Assembly (NCBI RefSeq): GCF_014196835.1
Contig: NZ_JACIEK010000006.1
Location: forward strand, 180,593 to 244,592
Reading direction: 5' to 3'
Source: Aureimonas pseudogalii
GTDB taxonomy: Bacteria > Pseudomonadota > Alphaproteobacteria > Rhizobiales > Rhizobiaceae
Length of the DNA stretch: 64,000 bases
The position numbers and the translations under genes were made by a program. This document shows positions 9,810-21,396 of the stretch, in pieces (position 1 is the stretch's first letter; every line of letters begins with the position of its first letter). Under the pieces are notes generated by a model that saw only the letters and a list, made by a program, of their open reading frames with translations, had not been told where the DNA came from and made no database searches.

Positions 9810-9817
<8 letters not shown>
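6437..9817 (+). CDS. Hybrid sensor histidine kinase with NCS1-permease-like sensor domain
   Basis: A 1126-residue membrane kinase. Residues about 35-490 form a twelve-helix region resembling NCS1 (cytosine/purine/hydantoin) permeases, including INVMNAYAGSLAWSNF. A cysteine-rich block begins at C500 (CSIC, then CPAY, ICSLCC, C...C). Two more membrane segments follow, then a HisKA helix with phospho-acceptor H683 (MSHELRTPLN), an HATPase domain (N box about 797-801, DTGPG at 828, GLGLGL), and a C-terminal receiver domain with D973 (LFLLDIQMPGMDGW). ATG 6437 is chosen for its AAGGA 5 nt upstream. The gene is divergent from urtA and its stop overlaps the next regulator. By analogy with CrbS (SLC5 transporter fused to a kinase), it may sense a small nitrogen compound by binding or transporting it. 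The ligand, urea or a nucleobase, is inference. Confidence 0.9.
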
Positions 9818-10772
<955 letters not shown>

Positions 10773-11134
10773 TCCCGCGTTGCGAATGACGAGTGAGGAA
10801 TGCGCCTCAGTTCGGAGCGATCGCGTCCGTCCGGCCTCGGCCCCGCTGCGCTCGCCCGAGAACGATGACGGCTCGTTTTCCGACGTTTTCGCACTGCAAG
10901 GGGTGTCTTTTTGCCGCTGTGTTCCCTATAGGCTGCGGCAACAGGTGGTTTCGAGGCAGTCGCTCGTTTTCGTCCGGCATCTAGCGCCGGGCGGCGCGAG
11001 CTATCCTGCGTGTCCGACCGAGCCGATCGTGGTTCATTTCGGATCCCCACCATTCCGAAATGAATCGCGGGACCGAAGTTTGGTCGCGCACGGACGCCTG
11101 TCGAAGGAGCGTCCTTCAATCGAGGACGACCCCG
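10773..11134. other. Gene-free region upstream of the RNA helicase
   Basis: No convincing gene lies in these 362 bp; the short open frames have no family features. The stretch probably holds the helicase promoter and a long leader. Its one clear structure is the hairpin at 11033-11064. Confidence 0.6.
11033..11064 (+). promoter_or_regulatory. Hairpin in the probable leader of the RNA helicase gene
   Basis: TTCATTTCGGA (11033-11043) and TCCGAAATGAA (11054-11064) are exact reverse complements around a 10-nt loop, 70 nt before the helicase start. Unlike most of the region the stem is AT-rich, and no T run follows. Cold-shock RNA helicase mRNAs often carry structured leaders, so a temperature-responsive or autoregulatory element is possible. 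An operator read as DNA is equally possible. Confidence 0.5.
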
Positions 11135-12922
11135 GTGCCTTTCCGCCCGACCCATCCCGCTATTTCCGCTGCGCTCACCGAGCGTGAATATCACGAGCCG
11201 ACGCCCGTTCAGGACGCGGTGATCGAGCCCAACGCCGAAGGCCGCGACCTTCTCGTTTCCGCGCAGACCGGCTCCGGCAAGACCGTCGCCTACGGCCTGG
11301 CGCTCGTCTCGACGCTGCTTGGCGACAGTGACGCGCTGCCCGAGGCCGGCGACCCGCTCGCGCTTATCGTGGCGCCCACTCGCGAACTCGCGCTTCAGGT
11401 CCAGCGCGAACTCGAATGGCTCTACGCCAAGATCAACGCGCGGGTCGTCACCTGCGTCGGCGGCATGGATCCGCGTGCCGAGCAGAAGGCGTTGGCGCGC
11501 GGCGCTCATATCGTCGTCGGCACGCCCGGCCGCCTGCGCGATCATCTCGAGCGCGGACGTCTGCGCATCGCGAACCTCAAGGCCGTGGTTCTCGACGAAG
11601 CCGACGAGATGCTCAATCTCGGCTTCCGCGAGGATCTCGAGTTCATTCTCGAGGCGACCCCCGCCAGCCGTCGCACGCTGATGTTCTCGGCCACGCTGCC
11701 GAAGTCGATCACGGCGATGACCAAGCGCCACCAGAAGGATGCGCTGCGGATCGAGGTGACGGCGGGCACCAGCAGCCACGTCGACATCGAGTATCGTGCC
11801 ATCCGCGTCGCACCGACCGAGGTCGAGCATGCGGTCGTCAACCTGCTGCGACAGTCCGAGTCGCCCTCGGCGCTCGTCTTCTGCAACACGCGCGAGCAGG
11901 TGCGCCACCTCCACACCGGCCTGCTCGATCGCGGCTTCGCCGCCGTCGCGCTGTCGGGCGAGCTCGGCCAGTCCGAGCGCAACCAAGCGCTCCAGTCGCT
12001 GCGTGACGGCCGTTCGCGGGTCTGCGTGGCCACCGACGTCGCCGCCCGGGGCATCGATCTGCCGAGCCTCGGCCTCGTCATCCACGCCGAACTGCCGAAC
12101 GACGCCGAGACGCTGCAGCATCGATCCGGCCGCACCGGACGCGCGGGCCGCAAGGGCGTCTCCGTGCTGCTCGTGCCGCTGTCGCGCCGCCGCAAGGCCG
12201 ACCGACTTCTCACGGAAGCGCGCATTCGCCCGATCTGGGGCGCCGCGCCCTCGGCCGAAGAGATCCGGGAGCTCGACCGCCAGCGCCTGCTCGACGATCC
12301 CATCCTGACGGACGAGCCGAGCGAGGAGGATCTGGAACTCGGCCGCGAGCTGCTGCGCAAGCGTCCGGCCGAAGAGATCGCCGCCGCCTTCGCCCGCGTC
12401 TATCGCCAGCGCCTGCCCGAGCCGGAAGACGTCTACGATCCCGGCGAGCCGCGTTCGGTGAAGGGCGGCCGCGACTCGGCCGACGGCAAGCCCGACCGCC
12501 GCGAGCGCCCGGAAGGCGAAGCCCCGCGCAGCCGCTCCAACGGCCCGACGGTCTGGTTCCACCTCGACATCGGCCGCAACAACAATGCCGACCCCAAATG
12601 GCTCCTGCCGCTGCTCTGCCGTCGCGGCAAGATCACACGCGACGACATCGGCGCCATCCGCATCTTCGACAAGGAAACGAAGTTCGAGATCGCGGAAGCC
12701 GCCGCCAAGCGCTTCGCCGCGAGCGCCGAGGGCACGGACGACGACATCACCATCACCTTCGCCGATGGGGCTCCGCCGGCCGGGCGTCCCCAGGACCGGC
12801 CGGGCCGCTCGCGCCCGCCGCAGCACCCGCGGCCCGCAGCGCGCAAGACCGACGACGCCGGTCCGCGCGGCTCGTTCAAGGCGCAGGGCAAGCCCCGCCG
12901 CCCCCGTCCCGCCAAGGGCTGA
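11135..12922 (+). CDS. DEAD-box RNA helicase with DbpA-type RNA-binding domain
   Basis: ATP-dependent RNA helicase, 595 residues. The Q motif (YHEPTPVQDAVI), motif I (AQTGSGKT), motif II (DEAD), motif III (SAT) and motif VI (HRSGRTGRAGR) are all visible in the first 370 residues. A DbpA-like RNA-recognition domain follows near 475-550 (WLLPLLCRRGKITRDDIGAIRIF), then a basic, Pro/Arg-rich disordered tail. The start is taken as GTG 11135 (MPFRPTHPAISAAL): GAGG lies 9 nt upstream, and the residues before it do not look like family sequence. The protein most likely acts in ribosome assembly or cold-shock RNA unwinding (DeaD/CsdA-like). It has no operon partner. Confidence 0.92.
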   Translation: MPFRPTHPAISAALTEREYHEPTPVQDAVIEPNAEGRDLLVSAQTGSGKTVAYGLALVSTLLGDSDALPEAGDPLALIVAPTRELALQVQRELEWLYAKINARVVTCVGGMDPRAEQKALARGAHIVVGTPGRLRDHLERGRLRIANLKAVVLDEADEMLNLGFREDLEFILEATPASRRTLMFSATLPKSITAMTKRHQKDALRIEVTAGTSSHVDIEYRAIRVAPTEVEHAVVNLLRQSESPSALVFCNTREQVRHLHTGLLDRGFAAVALSGELGQSERNQALQSLRDGRSRVCVATDVAARGIDLPSLGLVIHAELPNDAETLQHRSGRTGRAGRKGVSVLLVPLSRRRKADRLLTEARIRPIWGAAPSAEEIRELDRQRLLDDPILTDEPSEEDLELGRELLRKRPAEEIAAAFARVYRQRLPEPEDVYDPGEPRSVKGGRDSADGKPDRRERPEGEAPRSRSNGPTVWFHLDIGRNNNADPKWLLPLLCRRGKITRDDIGAIRIFDKETKFEIAEAAAKRFAASAEGTDDDITITFADGAPPAGRPQDRPGRSRPPQHPRPAARKTDDAGPRGSFKAQGKPRRPRPAKG

Positions 12923-13487
12923 TCGGTTGATTGGGGTGGCGACCGAGACCCAGGTTTGTGGTCTTGGTCGCCACGCCGTCGGCCCTTCTGGTCGTCCCGC
13001 AGAACCACTCCGCCAAGCGCAGCCCCGCCATTTGGTCGGTTGGCAGACGGGGTATGCGACGTGGCACCGGCTGGCCCATCGAAAGAACCGACGCACGATT
13101 GATTGCACGTCTTGGATGCAAGTTTTGATCGCGTTAGTCACTCCAGCGCGTAGGCCAGGCATCAGGGCTCCCACTTGCGTGGTTTAGGCCCACCAGAGAC
13201 TCAACGCGGACACGCTGCAGCAGGCTTCATCACCTCGCACGCGATGGAAACAATCAGCCGTAACGGCACGCAGTTCGATGACGCTGCCGCAAAAATCACG
13301 CGCTCGAAGATCAGGTGGTGAACGCCGGCTCATCGAGATCGGGCCACTCGAACGGCGAAGCTTTCGAGACGTCCGCGACATTACGATTCATCTGCGAATG
13401 TCGACGTGATCGTCCGAAACATCGGCTCGGAGCTGCCGCACCATCGTTCGTCACGACTTGCGTCGCCTGCGGGCGTTGCGAAAAACG
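12923..13487. other. Gene-free region behind the RNA helicase
   Basis: These 565 bp hold no gene that I can support on either strand; open frames are short and lack recognisable composition or motifs. The first 52 bp contain the helicase stem-loop. The rest may be decayed sequence or hold an unrecognised small RNA. Confidence 0.5.
12936..12974 (+). terminator. Stem-loop 13 nt after the helicase stop
   Basis: The arms 12936-12950 and 12960-12974 form a 15-bp stem with one G-U pair and a 9-nt loop. This is the expected place for the 3' end of the helicase mRNA. No T run follows, so it is either a factor-assisted terminator or a 3' stabilising hairpin. Confidence 0.6.
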
Positions 13488-13913
13488 TCAACCGCAGACG
13501 CTGCGATCGATGAAGACCGAACTCGTGCTGCCCTCGACGCGATAGCGGTATTCGACGCTGCCGATCTCGCGCGTCCGCAGCGAGCGGCCCCAGACCTTGC
13601 ACTTCTCGTCCCGCCCGGAATCTCGGATCATCCGCATGTCCAGCCGGGCGTCGCCGAGGAAGGTCAGCGTCACGCGGCGACCATCGAAGCCGACGTCCTC
13701 GAGCACGGTTCCGTCGGACTGGTCGGCCGGAAGCGTGGCTCGCAATTCCGCGATCGTTTCCCCGACGCGCCCCTGCACCGGGGCGAAGGCGAGAGCGTCG
13801 ATCTGCTCCGACGCGAAGTAGAGCGATGCGAATGTCGCGCCGGCAAAGCCGACGACCTGAAGCCTACGATCTCGGAACGCCTGCACGACCATACTCCGTC
13901 GGCTCAAACTCAC
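13488..13913 (-). CDS. Hypothetical membrane-anchored protein
   Basis: A 141-residue frame with a basic N-terminus, one hydrophobic segment near residues 18-35 (LQVVGFAGATFASLYFA) and a soluble remainder with a regular mix of beta-forming residues (RRVTLTFLGDARLDMRMI, VEYRYRVEGSTSSVFI). I do not recognise a family. The layout suggests a small inner-membrane protein with a periplasmic domain. Two cysteines (in KCKVWG and SVCG) could form a disulfide. The start is uncertain between GTG 13913 and ATG 13892. It stands alone between gene-free DNA and trhO in the same orientation, and may not be translated. Confidence 0.5.
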   Translation of the reverse strand: MSLSRRSMVVQAFRDRRLQVVGFAGATFASLYFASEQIDALAFAPVQGRVGETIAELRATLPADQSDGTVLEDVGFDGRRVTLTFLGDARLDMRMIRDSGRDEKCKVWGRSLRTREIGSVEYRYRVEGSTSSVFIDRSVCG

Positions 13914-14005
13914 ATGCGAACCGATTTATCACCTATTTGTTGCACTGCGGCGACGGGCTCGCCCGATCGCGCCCGGTTTGTCCACAGGCGCATGAACCCT
14001 GTGGA

Positions 14006-14878
14006 TTACCGCTGCCGTTGACGATGGCGCATGCGCAACCCTTCGGCGCGGGCCGGCAAGAGGCGCTCGGCGCAGTGAAGGCACGAGACGCCTTCCTCGT
14101 AGGTCGCGAGCTTCGTCTCCTCCGGTGTCAGCGGCTCTCCACAACCGAAGCATCGGTGCCATTCGGCTTCCGCCACCGCCGGCCCGACCGCCGTGCGGGC
14201 ATCGAAGACGTAGCATTCGCCGTTCCATCGGCTCTCCGCTTCCGGCACGTCCTCGAGATATTGGAGAATGCCGCCCTTCAGGTGGAAGACTTCCCGAAAG
14301 CCCTTGGCCAGCATGAAACTGGACGCCTTCTCGCAGCGGATGCCTCCGGTGCAGAACATCGCGACCTTCGAATGGCGCGCCGGATCGAGTTCGGTTTCCA
14401 CGAAGGCCTTGAACTCGGTGAAGCTGTCGATCCCGGGATCGACGGCATTGGCGAAGGTGCCGACCCGCGTCTCGTAGCGATTGCGCGTATCGAGAACGAG
14501 CACCTTGGGGTCGTCGATGACGGCGTTCCAGTCTTCGGGGCGGACATAGGTGCCGACGCGCACGCTCGGGTCCGCCTCGGGCGCCCGCATGGTGATGATC
14601 TCGGGGCGAATGCGAACCTTCAGGCGCACGAAGGGCCGCACGCTCGCCTGCGAGAATTTCACCTCGCCTTGGCGGATGCCGAGCCGGCGATCGAGTTCAG
14701 TGACCACCTCGTCGATCGCCTCCCTCGCTCCCGCGATCGTGCCGTTGACGCCCTCGCCCGCCAGCAGCAGCGTGCCGTAGACGCCGCGAGCTTCGAGATA
14801 GGCCAGCAGGTGCGCCCGCTCGGCGGGCAGATCCGCGATGGGGACGAAACGGTAGAGGGCGGCGATGGTCCAGGTCAT
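14006..14878 (-). CDS. trhO: tRNA uridine(34) hydroxylase, rhodanese-like TrhO (YceA/UPF0176)
   Basis: A 290-residue protein of the UPF0176 family. The N-terminal ferredoxin-like part (residues 1-95, with GTLLLAGEGVNGTIAG) is followed by a rhodanese domain whose catalytic loop is MFCTGGIRCEK with C176. A C-terminal four-cysteine block (CFGCGEPL ... CLHC) may bind zinc. Known members hydroxylate U34 in tRNA oxygen-dependently, giving 5-hydroxyuridine, a precursor of wobble modifications. ATG 14878 gives MTWTIAALYRF, matching the family N-terminus. It is divergent from the MBL hydrolase with only 87 bp between, so both promoters must be close together. Confidence 0.93.
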   Translation of the reverse strand: MTWTIAALYRFVPIADLPAERAHLLAYLEARGVYGTLLLAGEGVNGTIAGAREAIDEVVTELDRRLGIRQGEVKFSQASVRPFVRLKVRIRPEIITMRAPEADPSVRVGTYVRPEDWNAVIDDPKVLVLDTRNRYETRVGTFANAVDPGIDSFTEFKAFVETELDPARHSKVAMFCTGGIRCEKASSFMLAKGFREVFHLKGGILQYLEDVPEAESRWNGECYVFDARTAVGPAVAEAEWHRCFGCGEPLTPEETKLATYEEGVSCLHCAERLLPARAEGLRMRHRQRQR

Positions 14879-14965
14879 GCCCGCCTATATCGCGGGTCGC
14901 GGCGCTCTTCAAACCGGGCGATGCTCCGGCTTGACTTCACCGCGCGCGGGAGCGACGCCCACGCC

Positions 14966-15871
14966 ATGACGCTTTCCCTCGACATGGACTTTCATCCGGA
15001 GCACGGCCGGCCCACGGAGGTCGCGCCGGGCGTGCGCCGGATCACGGCGCCGAATGCCGGGCCGATGACGTTTCAGGGCACGAACACCTATCTCGTGGGC
15101 AGCGACGCTTTCGTGGTGGTCGACCCCGGCCCGGCCGATGAGCGCCATCTCGCGGCCCTGCTGCAAGCGATCGGCGATCGCCCCGTCGAGGCGATCCTCG
15201 TGACCCATACCCATGTCGATCACAGCGCCCTCGCCCGGCGCCTCGCCGACGAGACGGGCGCGCCGCTCGTGGCAGAAGGGCTGCATCGTCTGTCGCGCGC
15301 CCTGCTCGACGGCGAGGTCAACCCGCTCGACGCCGCAGGCGACTGGGCGTTTCGCCCGGACCTCATCCTCGCGGACGGCGCAACACTGACGACGCAGGCG
15401 GGGCGCTTCACCGGCGTCGCCACGCCCGGCCACGCCGCCAACCATATGGCCTTCGCGCTGGAGGACACCGGGCTTGTCTTCTCGGGCGACCACGTCATGG
15501 CATGGTCCACCAGCGTCGTGGCGCCGCCGGATGGGCGCATGTCGGACTTCATGCGCTCGCTCGATCGCCTTCTGGAGCGCGACGATCGTCAATACCTGCC
15601 GGGGCATGGCGGCCCGGTGGAGCGCCCGCAGGCCTTCGTGCGGGCCTTGAAAACGCATCGGCGCATGCGGGAAGCGGCGATCCTGGAGCGGGTACGCGGC
15701 GGCGACCGCACGATCGCGCAGATCGTTCGACAGATCTACCGCGGCACCGACCCGAAGCTGCACGGCGCGGCGGCCCTCTCGGTGCTCGCCCATCTGGAGG
15801 ATCTCGTGGAGAAAGGCGTCGTCGTCGCCGAGACCGCCGTTTCGCTCACGGCCGAGTATCGTCCGGCTTGA
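14966..15871 (+). CDS. MBL-fold metallo-hydrolase
   Basis: A 301-residue metallo-beta-lactamase-fold enzyme. The metal motif THTHVDHS gives H81, H83, D85 and H86. Further ligands are expected in TPGHAANH and in SGDHVMAWS, and the C-terminal winged-helix-like tail (LHGAAALSVLAHLEDLVEKGVV) matches the LACTB2/RNase-Z-like group. In alphaproteobacteria these are annotated as hydrolases of unknown substrate; thioester or nucleic-acid cleavage are both possible. I took ATG 14966 (MTLSLDMDFHPEHGR). ATG 14921 is also in frame, and a third Met six codons in cannot be excluded. Confidence 0.85.
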   Translation: MTLSLDMDFHPEHGRPTEVAPGVRRITAPNAGPMTFQGTNTYLVGSDAFVVVDPGPADERHLAALLQAIGDRPVEAILVTHTHVDHSALARRLADETGAPLVAEGLHRLSRALLDGEVNPLDAAGDWAFRPDLILADGATLTTQAGRFTGVATPGHAANHMAFALEDTGLVFSGDHVMAWSTSVVAPPDGRMSDFMRSLDRLLERDDRQYLPGHGGPVERPQAFVRALKTHRRMREAAILERVRGGDRTIAQIVRQIYRGTDPKLHGAAALSVLAHLEDLVEKGVVVAETAVSLTAEYRPA

Positions 15872-15877
15872 TCGCTC

Positions 15878-16732
15878 TCAGCCCTCCGGCGTCACGCCTT
15901 CCAGCACGTCCATGCTCGATTCGAGACGAGCGAGAAACGCCTGCACGATGCGCCGGTTCTGCCCGAGATCACGCTCCAGCACGCGCGATTGCGAGCGCAT
16001 GTCGACATAGGTCGTGTTGCCGTCTTCCACGATGCGGATCGTGACGTCGCTCGGCAGCGCCAGGATCGGCATGTAGGCCGTCCCGCTCACGGTGAACTCG
16101 TCGGCGTCCAGCCCCGCGAAGCGATCGACGGGCTGCATGGGATCGACCGTGGAGCGCGGCGTCGGAATGGGCGCCGAGACCGTGCCGGTCACGCCGAGAT
16201 CGCCGGGCGCCGGTCGCGGCGCCGCCGAGGTCTCGACATCCTCGATTTCCATACCGGACGCCGCCATGGCGGTGCGCACCGCGCCGTAGACGACGGTCGC
16301 GGTGGCCTGAAAGTCGCGGCCGACGAGAACGTCGGTGCCGTCTGCCGGCGAAGAGCCCGCCGAGGCCGGTGAAACCGTGCCGCTCGCCAGCCCGATCGTC
16401 TCGGCGAAATTGCCTTCGGGGTAGCGCGCGAACAAGGCGCCGAGACCGACGAAAGGCAGCGCCGCAAGACAGCCGACGACAAGCGCGGCCACGGCCCGCC
16501 CGCCGCCCATCGCGCCGCGATGCCAGACGATCGCGATCGCCACGATCGCCGTCAGTAGCCCGACGAGCGCGAACGCTCCCGCCAGCGCGAGCGAAAAGGA
16601 CAGCGTGTCGAGGTCGAGCAGATGGAAACGGTAGAACAGCACCGAGGTCGGAACGAGGACGAGCGCGAACAGTCCGGCCGACCAGGCGGCGTCGGCGCTT
16701 GTCGCCCGTTGTCTGAGGTAGTGTCCGGCCAA
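15878..16732 (-). CDS. DUF1499 family membrane protein
   Basis: A 284-residue protein with three membrane segments in the first 105 residues and a soluble C-terminal half. That half carries the DUF1499 signature VDMRSQSRVLERDLGQNRR near the end. The function of DUF1499 is unknown. The furthest upstream start is TTG 16732; there is no in-frame ATG before the membrane region ends, so a TTG start is the best reading. It converges on the MBL gene with 6 bp between stops and lies 35 bp behind the acyl-CoA ligase in the same direction, possibly in one transcript. Confidence 0.8.
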   Translation of the reverse strand: MAGHYLRQRATSADAAWSAGLFALVLVPTSVLFYRFHLLDLDTLSFSLALAGAFALVGLLTAIVAIAIVWHRGAMGGGRAVAALVVGCLAALPFVGLGALFARYPEGNFAETIGLASGTVSPASAGSSPADGTDVLVGRDFQATATVVYGAVRTAMAASGMEIEDVETSAAPRPAPGDLGVTGTVSAPIPTPRSTVDPMQPVDRFAGLDADEFTVSGTAYMPILALPSDVTIRIVEDGNTTYVDMRSQSRVLERDLGQNRRIVQAFLARLESSMDVLEGVTPEG

Positions 16733-16767
16733 GGGTCACCCGTTCCGTTCAATGCCTGCTCAGCCTA

Positions 16768-18420
<1,653 letters not shown>

Positions 18421-18549
18421 GCCCGGATCCTCCCTCGTCTCGATGCGCCTTCGATCCGACGCTTGGGAAACGAGGATTTCGGTTCGGCCGCGCTTTGTCC
18501 AGTTCGCAGGGGTCGCCGACGAGAACAGCCGATCACGTTCGCAAGGGGA

Positions 18550-21231
18550 TCAGATGCGACCGCGCGTCTTCGGCGCGGCAGCCGCTCGCAACGCCCGCTC
18601 GAATCGGATGGCGGCCTGCGCGGCGGCGAGCCGGGCGATGGGCACGCGGTAGGGCGAGCACGACACGTAGTCGAGGCCCGTCTGCTCGAAGAAGGCGATC
18701 GAGGCGGGATCGCCGCCATGCTCGCCGCAGACGCCGAGCGAGATGTCGGGCCGGGTGCGCCGCGCCTTCTCGACGCCGAGGGCGATCAGCTCGCCCACGC
18801 CGTCGATGTCGAGCGACTGGAACGGATCGCGCTCGATGATGCCCTGCCGCTCGTAGGTCGAGAGGAAGTTGGCCGCGTCGTCGCGCGAGATGCCGTAGAC
18901 GGTCTGCGTCAGGTCGTTGGTGCCGAAGGAGAAGAAGTCGGCGACCTCGGCGATGGTGTCGGCGCGCACGATCGCGCGTGGCAGCTCGATCATCGTGCCG
19001 ACGAGATAGGTGAAGCTCTGGCCGCGTTCGGCGGCGACGAGTTCGGCAACCTCGTCGACCCGCGCCTTCACGAAGTCGAGCTCCTTGCGCAGGCCCACCA
19101 GCGGCACCATGATCTCGGGCACTACCGCCTTGCCCTTCTTCTCGCCGGCCTCGATGGCGGCCTCGAAGATGGCGCGCGCCTGCATCTCGACGATCTCGGG
19201 ATGCGAGATGGCGAGGCGGCAGCCGCGATGCCCGAGCATCGGGTTGAACTCCTGCAGCGCCTCGATCCGCTCCGTCACGACGGCCACGCTGATGCCGAGC
19301 ATGACCGCGGTCTCGGCGATCTCCTGCTCGCCCTTCGGCAGGAACTCGTGGAGCGGCGGGTCGAGCAGGCGGATCGTGACCGGCAGGCCGGCCATGATCT
19401 CGAAGAGCTCGACGAAATCCGAGCGCTGGATCGGCAGAAGGCGGTCGAGCGCGGCCCGTCGCCCCGCCTCGTCGCGCGCCAGGATCATCTCGCGCATCAT
19501 CGAGATGCGCTCGCCCTCGAAGAACATATGCTCGGTGCGGCAAAGGCCGATGCCCTCGGCGCCGAAGGCCCGCGCGGCGCGCGCCTCGGCCGGGGTCTCG
19601 GCATTGGTGCGCACGCGCATGCGCCGGGCGCGGTCGGCATATTCCATCAGCGTCGCGAAATCGCCGGTCAGCGAGGGACGGCGCAGCTTCGGAGAACCGC
19701 TGATCACGTCGCCGGTGGAGCCGTCGATCGTCAGCCAGTCGCCGGCATGCAGCACGCGGCCGAGCGCCACCAGCGTGCCCGCCTCGGCGTTGACCCGCAG
19801 CAGACCCGCGCCGGTGACGCAGGGCTTGCCGATGCCGCGCGCGACCACGGCGGCATGGCTCGTGGTGCCGCCGCGCACCGTCAGCACGCCCTCGGTCACA
19901 TGCATGCCGTGGACGTCTTCCGGCAGGGTCTCGTTGCGCACGAGGATCGACTTTCGACCCTCGGCGGCCAGTGCGATCGCCTGTTCCGAGGTGAAGACGA
20001 TCTGCCCGCTGGCGGCACCCGGCGACGCCGGCATGCCGCGACCGATGACGAGGATTTCCTCGCCGCGCTCGATCGTGGGATGCAGAAGCTGGTCGAGCGA
20101 GGATGGCTCGATGCGCAGCAGCGCATCTTCCTCGGTGATCAGGTTCTCGCGCACCATCTCGACGGCGACGCGGATACCTTCCGCAACGTTGCGCTTGGCG
20201 ATCCGCGACTGCAGCAGGAACAGCTCGCCGTCGCCCACCATGAAGTCGATCTCGCAGACGTCGCCCATATGGGCTTCGACACGGCGCACATGGTTCGCGA
20301 GGGCTTCCAGATCGGCCGGAAACGCAAGGCCATCGCGCGCGACCGTCGCGAGATCCAACGGTTCGGCGCGCTGGCCGATCACCTCGCCGGTGCCGCGCCC
20401 GCCAAGCGAGAACTCTCCCGTCAGAACCGCCTGACCCGACTTCAGATCGCGCGAGATGGCGCGTCCGGTGCCGGAATTCTCGCCGCGCTCGTTGAAGATC
20501 ATCGCATGCACGGTGACCGCCAGCCCGGCATTCTCCGCGACGCCGTGCACCATGCGGAAGGCCCGCGCGACCGGCGTCCGCCAGCTGGCGAACGAGGCTT
20601 CCACCACGTGGTAGAGTTGCTCGAGCGGCGTCTGCGGCATGGCTGCGCCGAGCTCGTCTTCGACGAAAGAGAGGTAGGCCGAGATCAGCGCGCGCCAGTC
20701 CACCAGCGACCGCGGCTCGATCCCCTCCCATCCCGCGCGGGTGCGCTCGGCGTCGGCGACGTCGTCGAACTCGCCGGGGTCGAGGCTGTGGACGAGGCTG
20801 CAATAGCTCTCGATGAAGCGTCGATAGGAGCGGAAGGCGAAGCCGAGATCGCCGAGTTCACGGGCCAGCCGCTCCACCGTGCGGTTGTTCAACCCGACGT
20901 CGAGGACGGTGTCGGCGAGCCCCGGCATGACCGAACGGGCGCTCGTGCGCACGGCCAACAGCAGCGGACGCTCCGCCCCGTCGAAGATGCGTCCGGTCAC
21001 GCCTTCAAGCCATTCGATCGACGCGAGAAGCTCGTTGCGAAGCGGAGCTGGAAGCGCTCCGCTCGTCGCCGCTTCGCGCCAGGCGCTCGTCGAGATCGTG
21101 AAGCCAGGGGGCACCGGGAGATCGAGCGAGGCCAGAAGTGCGAGGTTCGACCCTTTCAGGCCCAGCGCTTCGCTCGCGTCGGCCGTCCGGTCCGCGGCTC
21201 CGCGCCTGAACGTGAAGAGTCTCTTCGCCAT
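18550..21231 (-). CDS. ppdK: Pyruvate, phosphate dikinase
   Basis: An 893-residue enzyme interconverting pyruvate, ATP and phosphate with phosphoenolpyruvate, AMP and pyrophosphate in the cytoplasm. The nucleotide-binding domain occupies roughly 1-340. The swivelling phosphohistidine domain carries GGTTSHAAVVARGIGKP with its catalytic His. The PEP/pyruvate barrel ends in GVCGEHGGDP and the active-site Cys in YVSCSPYRVP. ATG 21231 gives MAKRLFTFRRG. The length fits bacterial PpdK. In this group the enzyme usually supports PEP supply during growth on organic acids. A short inverted repeat lies about 90 bp upstream. Confidence 0.97.
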   Translation of the reverse strand: MAKRLFTFRRGAADRTADASEALGLKGSNLALLASLDLPVPPGFTISTSAWREAATSGALPAPLRNELLASIEWLEGVTGRIFDGAERPLLLAVRTSARSVMPGLADTVLDVGLNNRTVERLARELGDLGFAFRSYRRFIESYCSLVHSLDPGEFDDVADAERTRAGWEGIEPRSLVDWRALISAYLSFVEDELGAAMPQTPLEQLYHVVEASFASWRTPVARAFRMVHGVAENAGLAVTVHAMIFNERGENSGTGRAISRDLKSGQAVLTGEFSLGGRGTGEVIGQRAEPLDLATVARDGLAFPADLEALANHVRRVEAHMGDVCEIDFMVGDGELFLLQSRIAKRNVAEGIRVAVEMVRENLITEEDALLRIEPSSLDQLLHPTIERGEEILVIGRGMPASPGAASGQIVFTSEQAIALAAEGRKSILVRNETLPEDVHGMHVTEGVLTVRGGTTSHAAVVARGIGKPCVTGAGLLRVNAEAGTLVALGRVLHAGDWLTIDGSTGDVISGSPKLRRPSLTGDFATLMEYADRARRMRVRTNAETPAEARAARAFGAEGIGLCRTEHMFFEGERISMMREMILARDEAGRRAALDRLLPIQRSDFVELFEIMAGLPVTIRLLDPPLHEFLPKGEQEIAETAVMLGISVAVVTERIEALQEFNPMLGHRGCRLAISHPEIVEMQARAIFEAAIEAGEKKGKAVVPEIMVPLVGLRKELDFVKARVDEVAELVAAERGQSFTYLVGTMIELPRAIVRADTIAEVADFFSFGTNDLTQTVYGISRDDAANFLSTYERQGIIERDPFQSLDIDGVGELIALGVEKARRTRPDISLGVCGEHGGDPASIAFFEQTGLDYVSCSPYRVPIARLAAAQAAIRFERALRAAAAPKTRGRI

Positions 21232-21320
21232 GGGGTGTCTGGTTCGCCGCTCGGTGCCGCCGGAAGCCGGATCGATCCGCCCGGCCTACCCTTCTACGCC
21301 AAACGTCGGCCGACGCCAAT

Positions 21321-21335
21321 TGTTGCACCGCAACA
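21321..21335. promoter_or_regulatory. Short inverted repeat TGTTGC-ACC-GCAACA upstream of ppdK
   Basis: Two 6-bp arms are exact reverse complements 90 bp before the ppdK start and 61 bp behind the DsbA-family gene. It could be an operator for ppdK, but the arms are short and chance is not excluded. Confidence 0.25.
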
Positions 21336-21396
21336 TACCGAATCCCGTACCGCCACCCTTCCGCGGCACGAAATCCGGAGCGGCAGCCGGGACGCG

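Noticed and set aside
13184..13381. A 65-codon minus-strand frame in the gene-free region
   Set aside because: No ribosome site, atypical composition and no membrane or domain signal.
21268..21279. Palindrome CGGATCGATCCG upstream of ppdK
   Set aside because: A 12-bp palindrome made of GATC/CG steps is expected by chance in this base composition, and nothing else supports it.
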